NCBI GenBank assembly: GCA_001692895.1
Contig: KV748211.1
Span: forward strand, 620,001-684,000
Length of the DNA: 64,000 nt
From: Cenococcum geophilum 1.58
Lineage: Eukaryota > Ascomycota > Dothideomycetes > Gloniales > Gloniaceae
Reading direction: 5' to 3'
The translations under genes and the position numbers were made by a program. Below, piece by piece: positions 59,521 through 64,000 of this stretch; position 1 is the first letter of the stretch, and the number at the start of each line of letters is the position of its first letter. The notes under the pieces are model-generated. The model made no database searches. It was given only the letters and a program-made list of their open reading frames with translations, and was not told the origin of the DNA.

Positions 59521-62500
59521 ATGGCCGATAGCTCTTTATTTAATATTAATTCGTCCCTTCCTAACCTTAATAAGCTCCTGCAGACTAGGTGGGCCCGTCT
59601 AGCTATTACTACTACATCCGCTGCCCCCTTGGGTACTCCTTTAGCTGCACCTTTTTAAAAACTTAGCAACAGCCAGAGTAATCCAATTAAGCTCTTTAAT
59701 ACACCACCACCTCGCTAAACCGTCCCTACTCCCTCACACGAGGTTACTTAAGGTCCTTTATAGCTCCGCAAGCCCTGGTTTACAGTACAGAACCGTCTAA
59801 TAGCGTCTTAAGTAGATATATAGGCTTCTGCGGAGGAGCCTTTTCCTACTCTACTACCACCTAGAATACCACCCTATACCCGCCATAAACGTTAGGCTGC
59901 TTCCGTTACCTTAGAATACTATACCACAAGTCCTCTTCTACTATAGCTTTAATTGCTATTGCCAGAAGTTAAAATTAAGCGTTTAGAGTAAAAGCCGAAC
60001 CCCTAGTTACACCCAGATTTACTACTAGTAGTAAAAAAGGTAGTTAACTTAATGCCGGCCTAATATCTTTTAGAGCTATATACGGGTGAAAATTTTAAGG
60101 ATATTAACGCCGCATTTAATTAATATTAGGACTATACATTCTCTAAAGGTTTCTTTATTGTTAAATTGTCAGTATCTAGCCTAGATACTCTACGGCCGCG
60201 CACTATTTTCGTCTGTAAGCACTATAGCAAGTATACCCGAAACTACCGCAAATTGGACAACTTTCGCGGCAAAAATAGCAACCGTTAGCAAGAGGCCACT
60301 AAGGTGCACCAGATAAGGTGCGGCTGGACTATTCAGGTGGCCTGGAAACAGCTTATTAAGCATATAGGCTTGGTATATAGGTGGGTGGCGACTCTTACCT
60401 ATACTAAGTATGGCGATCCAGACAATCCAGAGGCCTATCCGCACGACTTTATTGCTAATCCTCTTACTTATATTGGCCACTAGGATTAACTACTAGAGGC
60501 TAAAGAGGTAGCCGCAGAAGCCTATGCTCTTAGGGTAATACGAAAGACCTATCTTATTACGTAGCGTTAACTTTCTGCCTAGGAGTTATATATAAGCAAG
60601 AAGAAATACTATAGCTTAGCGCGATCGTTAAGCGGCCTTCCTAGTGGAGCTAAGGGCCAGCCGCGGGCGCTTGGCGTGCTTAAGCTGCTTCTCTACTAGT
60701 ATAGATTTAAGTACCGGTCTCAATATACCTATATAATTAATCTAGAATTAAGTTATCTAATTGCCCGGAGTCTCTAGCAGCTTATATTCTAGCTTCCTAT
60801 TTAGGTAAATTTAGCGCAAAGGTTTATTACCAACTTTAGCTGCTAAATAGACGCTATATTTAATACCAATCGATCTAAGCTCTTATTAGCTATTATTACT
60901 AGCGTTACTAATATGGGGTCCTCTTTTCTAGCAATATAGTTATTTATTAAGAGCGAGTCTTAGCCAGATTAGGCCTTCTTCCTAAAGTCTACTTAGTAGA
61001 AGCTTTAGAAACGGCCACCTAAAGTTATTATTACCAACTTTAGTAAGGGCCTTGCAGCCGCCTTATTAGTAGGGCAGTTAATTATAGTTATTCTCTAGTA
61101 CTGCTAGTGGCACGCCATAAAGGCAATAAAGAAGCGGATTAATAAGGGGATTTAGACAAAGGCTAAGAGGCCGTATGGCTACTCGGCGGAAGAGAGGAAG
61201 GTAGTAAAAGAACTATTTTAGCCCTACCTAAAATCCAAAACAGTAGTAGAGCTTAAAGTCAATCAAAAGGCAGTCCTAAATAAGCTACACCTATGCGATA
61301 AGGTGTGGTTTTAGACTATATACGTTAAAAAGGAGAGCTAGATAATTACCTACTATATTAGGTAAGTTTTAGTAAGCTTTTAATATTAAGGTTAACTTTT
61401 TAGCTGGGAATAAAATGTTACTATAAGGCATTTGAATAAGCTTTACTATAGGCTGCCCTATAGTAAAGCTCATCTAAATGCATTATAGCGATATTCTATT
61501 TCCCAGCTTAAAAACCTTATTTTAACGTCGACTTTTCCTTAACCGCTTACTCCCTTACTAGATACCTTCCAAATTTAGGTATAGCGGTAAGCTAACGAGG
61601 TAAGGGTATTAATAGAGGGTTAAAATGCTTTACCAATTATTAATTAAGCCTTAAGGATACTATAATTAAGCTAAAGAAATAGATCTTGATATTGTATAAG
61701 GAGTTAATTAAATCCGAATATATGTCCGAAACGTCCCTCCCCCAAATTATTACCCTAGATCTCTTTTAGCACCACTTCGCGCAAATTAACGGTATAGTAA
61801 CGCACTATGCGCTTAAGCGAATCTTTAACTCTATATATGGCGCAAGAGCTTTAACAAATAAGGAGAAGCAGGAGTGGGCTAATTGGGAGTAGAAGTAGGA
61901 CAACTGCGACTACAAAGACCCCTACCGATATGGCCTCCCCTATTGCTATATACTTATTTAGTGCTTAATATAGAGGCTTCCTATATCGCCGGCTTTAATC
62001 TACCCTTACTAGTATATCGCAATAAAGCTAATTGCCGCTCTAAATTGGCAACCGCGATATATTAAGAATATGGCGTTCTAAGGCGACCCTCTGCTAGAGC
62101 ACCTGGAAGCTCTTACTAGGATCCGGCTATTAGTTCTCCGCCTCCTTAATATTATTAAGAACCTTCCTACTAAAGAAATGGGCGAGCTTACTAGTAAATT
62201 TAAAGACTTTAAGGTGGCTTAAATAGCTATTTTAAGTAAACAGGTAGAGCTTCGATCGCTACCTAAGGGCGCTCTATTTAAGGTTCCTTCAAAGGCTCAC
62301 TAGCAGCCACCACCTAAAAAGAAGCACAGTAAGGCTAACCAGCGGGGTAAAACAAGCGCTAAGATTGCTAAACGCGCTGCTGACGTCACTGTATAAGAGC
62401 TCTAAAAGGAAAGGTAGGAGGAGGCCTAGAAATAAAAGGAGCAGGTACTAAGTGGCGGCGTAAATCTTAGCTAATTTCTAATCCAAAATAAAGAGCTAGC

Positions 62501-63068
62501 TGACGAAGTAGATATAAATATTAAGGAGGATAAGCAGCAACCGTTTAACGAGCCGTCGGTACTATATAACGAAGTTTTAAGGGGGTTAAAGGACAAGGTG
62601 GTTATTTTAGAAGCGGGGAAGGACGATAACTTATGGCTTAATAACGCGGAAGTACTCCAAGGTACTATATTAGACGACCCTTACCAAAATATTAGTAAGA
62701 AGGAGCCTATTAAGAACCATTTGGCACCTGCCAATTATTAAGAGCCGCCACCTCTCCTACTCCATTAATCTGGCAGAGCGGCGCGTACTAAAGCTCGAAG
62801 GACCTATACTTAATTAGCTCGTGGTAATTTTATATTAATTATAAGTGATACTAACAAGGGTCCTAGTGATCCTAAGCCAAAAGAGGTTAGTATTCTGTTG
62901 AAATTAAAGCGATCGCGACAGGGAGCTTCTATAGACGTGCATAAGGCCTATAAAGCTAGCGCACTTGCTATTAGGTCCCCTAAGGCCAAGCGCACGCGTA
63001 GTAGTAAAAAGGGAAAGGATCCTGTTAAAATAGACGGCCGAATATTGGAGTATTACATATGTAAATAG
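59521..63068 (+). pseudogene. MULE transposase relic
   Basis: The ATG at 59,521 (MADSSLFNINSSLPNLNKLL) starts a frame that is readable to about 61,370 through RIP-type stops. It holds a FAR1-like N-terminal zinc region (FVCKHYSKYTR near 60,209-60,240), then the DDE core: DAIFNTNRSK near 60,851-60,880 with the first catalytic Asp, and VIITNFSKGLAAALL near 61,026-61,070, where the second catalytic Asp now reads Asn, a G-to-A RIP change. Next comes the C/H block YC.WHAIKAIKKR near 61,100-61,140. After the nested MITE the frame is shifted, and a SWIM-like zinc motif remnant (RYGLPYCYILI, about 61,925-61,960) and a Lys/Pro-rich tail follow to the stop at 63,066-63,068. Confidence 0.8.
61388..61518. 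mobile_element. 131-bp palindromic mini-MITE inside the MULE transposase
   Basis: Two ~64-bp arms (AAGGTTAACTTTTTAGCTGGGAA... and its imperfect inverted partner ...TTCCCAGCTTAAAAACCTT) meet at a three-base centre near 61,453-61,455. The coding frame of the MULE is interrupted here and no reading crosses it. It looks like a foldback insertion; the duplication is not clear. Confidence 0.75.
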
Positions 63069-63094
63069 TGCTTTGTTATTTAAATTTAATTTGG

Positions 63095-63174
63095 CGCTGG
63101 CGATAGTGGCCCGTGCGAGCTTACTAATTGCTAAGTAATCTGGTTCTGTGGGATGGTTCTGCCCGGAGACGCTC
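63095..63174 (-). repeat. Inner conserved part of the right MULE inverted repeat
   Basis: Partner of 59167-59246. It begins 27 bases after the transposase stop. Confidence 0.85.
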
Positions 63175-63529
63175 CGAGAGGACATCGTATAGGGCCTGCA
63201 GCTGCTGCAGTAATACTGTCGTCGGTAAGGGCGGTGACGGTGGGGGCATGGTGGGCAATCGGACGGGCGCACGAGCAGAGCTCCAGATTCGACTTGACGA
63301 TTGATCTGGAGAAAAAAGCTCCAGATTGATCTGACGCCAAGAGCTCAAGTTCAACTACTATATACGGTAAAGCGTGTGAATTTGACACGGTTGCCGATCT
63401 GGAGGAGCTCCAGGTCAGAATGTCGCCAGATTGACCGAACAGACACCTCCAGATCAGATTGAGGCTCCAGATCAACTCGCTTCTGAAGCCTCCAGATTCA
63501 ATCTGGAGCTGCAACCGAACGCGCCCTTT

Positions 63530-63725
63530 AGATAAAATTTAATTGAATATAACCGACTATCTATATCTAATATGTTATATAATATAGCTACGACGTTGTT
63601 ATTTAATGCAATAGATAGAGAAGCTAAAGAGCTCCTACCTTGTAATGTTTTTATAATAATTAGACGTTGTAAAATGGTTAAGATACGGCAGTGAAATGGG
63701 TGATTTTTGGTGTATTTTGACGCTC
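63530..63725. other. AT-rich spacer between MULE and right flanking repeat
   Basis: No feature was recognised. The segment TTATTTAATGCAATAGAT (about 63,599-63,617) recurs in the same orientation at about 58,731-58,750 on the other side of the MULE. Confidence 0.5.
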
Positions 63726-63863
63726 GGTTATCACCAAAGCTGCGCCCATAAGCTCTCAGACTCTCGGTGGAGAATTCGTTGGTGATAAGGAGCAGTATGC
63801 CCACCAGTGCACGTAGTGCACGTACCAACGGTCCACCGAGGGGGGTCTAATTTATGAGATAAG
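63726..63863 (-). repeat. Right copy of a ~137-bp repeat flanking the MULE
   Basis: Inverted partner of 58518-58653, about 80% alike with short indels (an extra CACGTAGTGCACG-like segment near 63,808-63,822). Confidence 0.8.
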
Positions 63864-64000
63864 TGACAGCCAACCCCGTACTGCTGAGGTGCACTGTACA
63901 ACTTTTACATACTAGTACTGTCAACACAGAGGACACGCAGTACTAGGGCAACAAAGCTCATCACCTGCTCAGTTGAAAGAACTCACTTCATTACCAAATC
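63864..64000. other. Terminal ordinary-composition sequence
   Basis: Ordinary base composition with no gene or repeat recognised. The window ends here. Confidence 0.4.

Larger units (their letters stand above)
58864..63529 (+). mobile_element. Mutator-like (MULE) DNA transposon, RIP-damaged
   Basis: Outer tips GTGTTCGGTTGCA and its inverted partner TGCAACCGAACGCG bound about 4.67 kb. Long inverted ends follow: the inner 80 bp (59167-59246 and 63095-63174) are almost identical, while the outer parts have diverged but share many CTCCAGAT/ATCTGGAG motifs (clustered at 63,290-63,510). The left tip is doubled as a 70-bp tandem (58864-58933, 58934-59003). The plus strand encodes a MULE transposase with a SWIM-like zinc motif. 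I could not fix the 8-10-bp target duplication. A 131-bp palindromic MITE interrupts the coding region. Confidence 0.85.

Noticed and set aside
58864-63540. 8-10-bp target duplication of the MULE
   Set aside because: The bases outside the tips (ACCTAAAAA and CCCTTTAGA) agree only in part, so I did not claim one.
63864-64000. Subtelomere or telomere end
   Set aside because: No TTAGGG-type repeats were found at either end or inside the window.

Overview
The window looks like a chromosome segment of a filamentous ascomycete (Pezizomycotina, probably Dothideomycetes-like). The basis is a host gene of the fungal psi-producing oxygenase family with GT-AG introns of 46 and 54 bp. Around it lies extremely AT-rich transposon sequence, dominated by TA and poor in CA/TG, in which long reading frames carry stops of the kind expected from repeat-induced point mutation (RIP, C-to-T on either strand). 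No rRNA, tRNA, CRISPR array or telomeric repeat was seen.

Positions 1-40,600 are a RIP-ruined transposon graveyard. A Tc1/mariner element (1077-3531, TA duplication) sits beside a Tad1-type LINE ORF1 relic. From about 7.1 to 37.7 kb there is a four-deep nest of LTR retrotransposon fossils. A minus-strand Gypsy (Gypsy-A) is interrupted by Gypsy-B (7755-13742, duplication ATTAA) and by Copia-C (14485-35562, duplication GAATC). Copia-C holds Gypsy-D (16798-32352, duplication TTAGT), and Gypsy-D holds Gypsy-E (22671-29256), which has a strange 43-bp duplication at its edges instead of a short one. A foldback MITE (36925-37530) also lies in Gypsy-A, and a truncated minus-strand Copia-F (38160-40560) follows.

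Positions 40,605-49,601 hold Copia-G (40714-49583, duplication GCAAT), which landed in an older LTR related to that of Gypsy-D. Copia-G was itself hit by a hAT DNA transposon (44892-48019, 8-bp duplication). RIP is patchy here and the ends of Copia-G are only lightly hit.

At 49.6 kb the base composition changes abruptly to ordinary gene-like sequence. The one intact gene is a three-exon minus-strand fatty-acid dioxygenase/cytochrome P450 fusion (49851-53181, 1076 residues). Its haem-peroxidase residues and P450 cysteine are present, but the isomerase I-helix carries P-I-Q-T-Q where characterised diol synthases have A-N-Q. A young MITE with perfect 137-bp arms lies 776 bp upstream.

From 54.4 to 58.5 kb is gene-poor sequence with a broken TPR gene end, a Myb/SANT-like fragment, a 416-bp hAT MITE (8-bp duplication) and a solo LTR (duplication GATAT). 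From 58.5 to 63.9 kb is a Mutator-like (MULE) element with long inverted ends, a RIP-hit transposase and a nested 131-bp palindromic MITE, flanked by two oppositely oriented copies of another ~137-bp repeat.

The reading is a host oxylipin gene at the edge of an AT-rich repeat block. I found no clearly new multi-gene system. The best unexplained items are the I-helix change in the oxygenase, the 43-bp duplication around Gypsy-E, the antisense frames in the two plus-strand Gypsy elements, and an unrecognised minus-strand protein relic near 5.9-7.0 kb.
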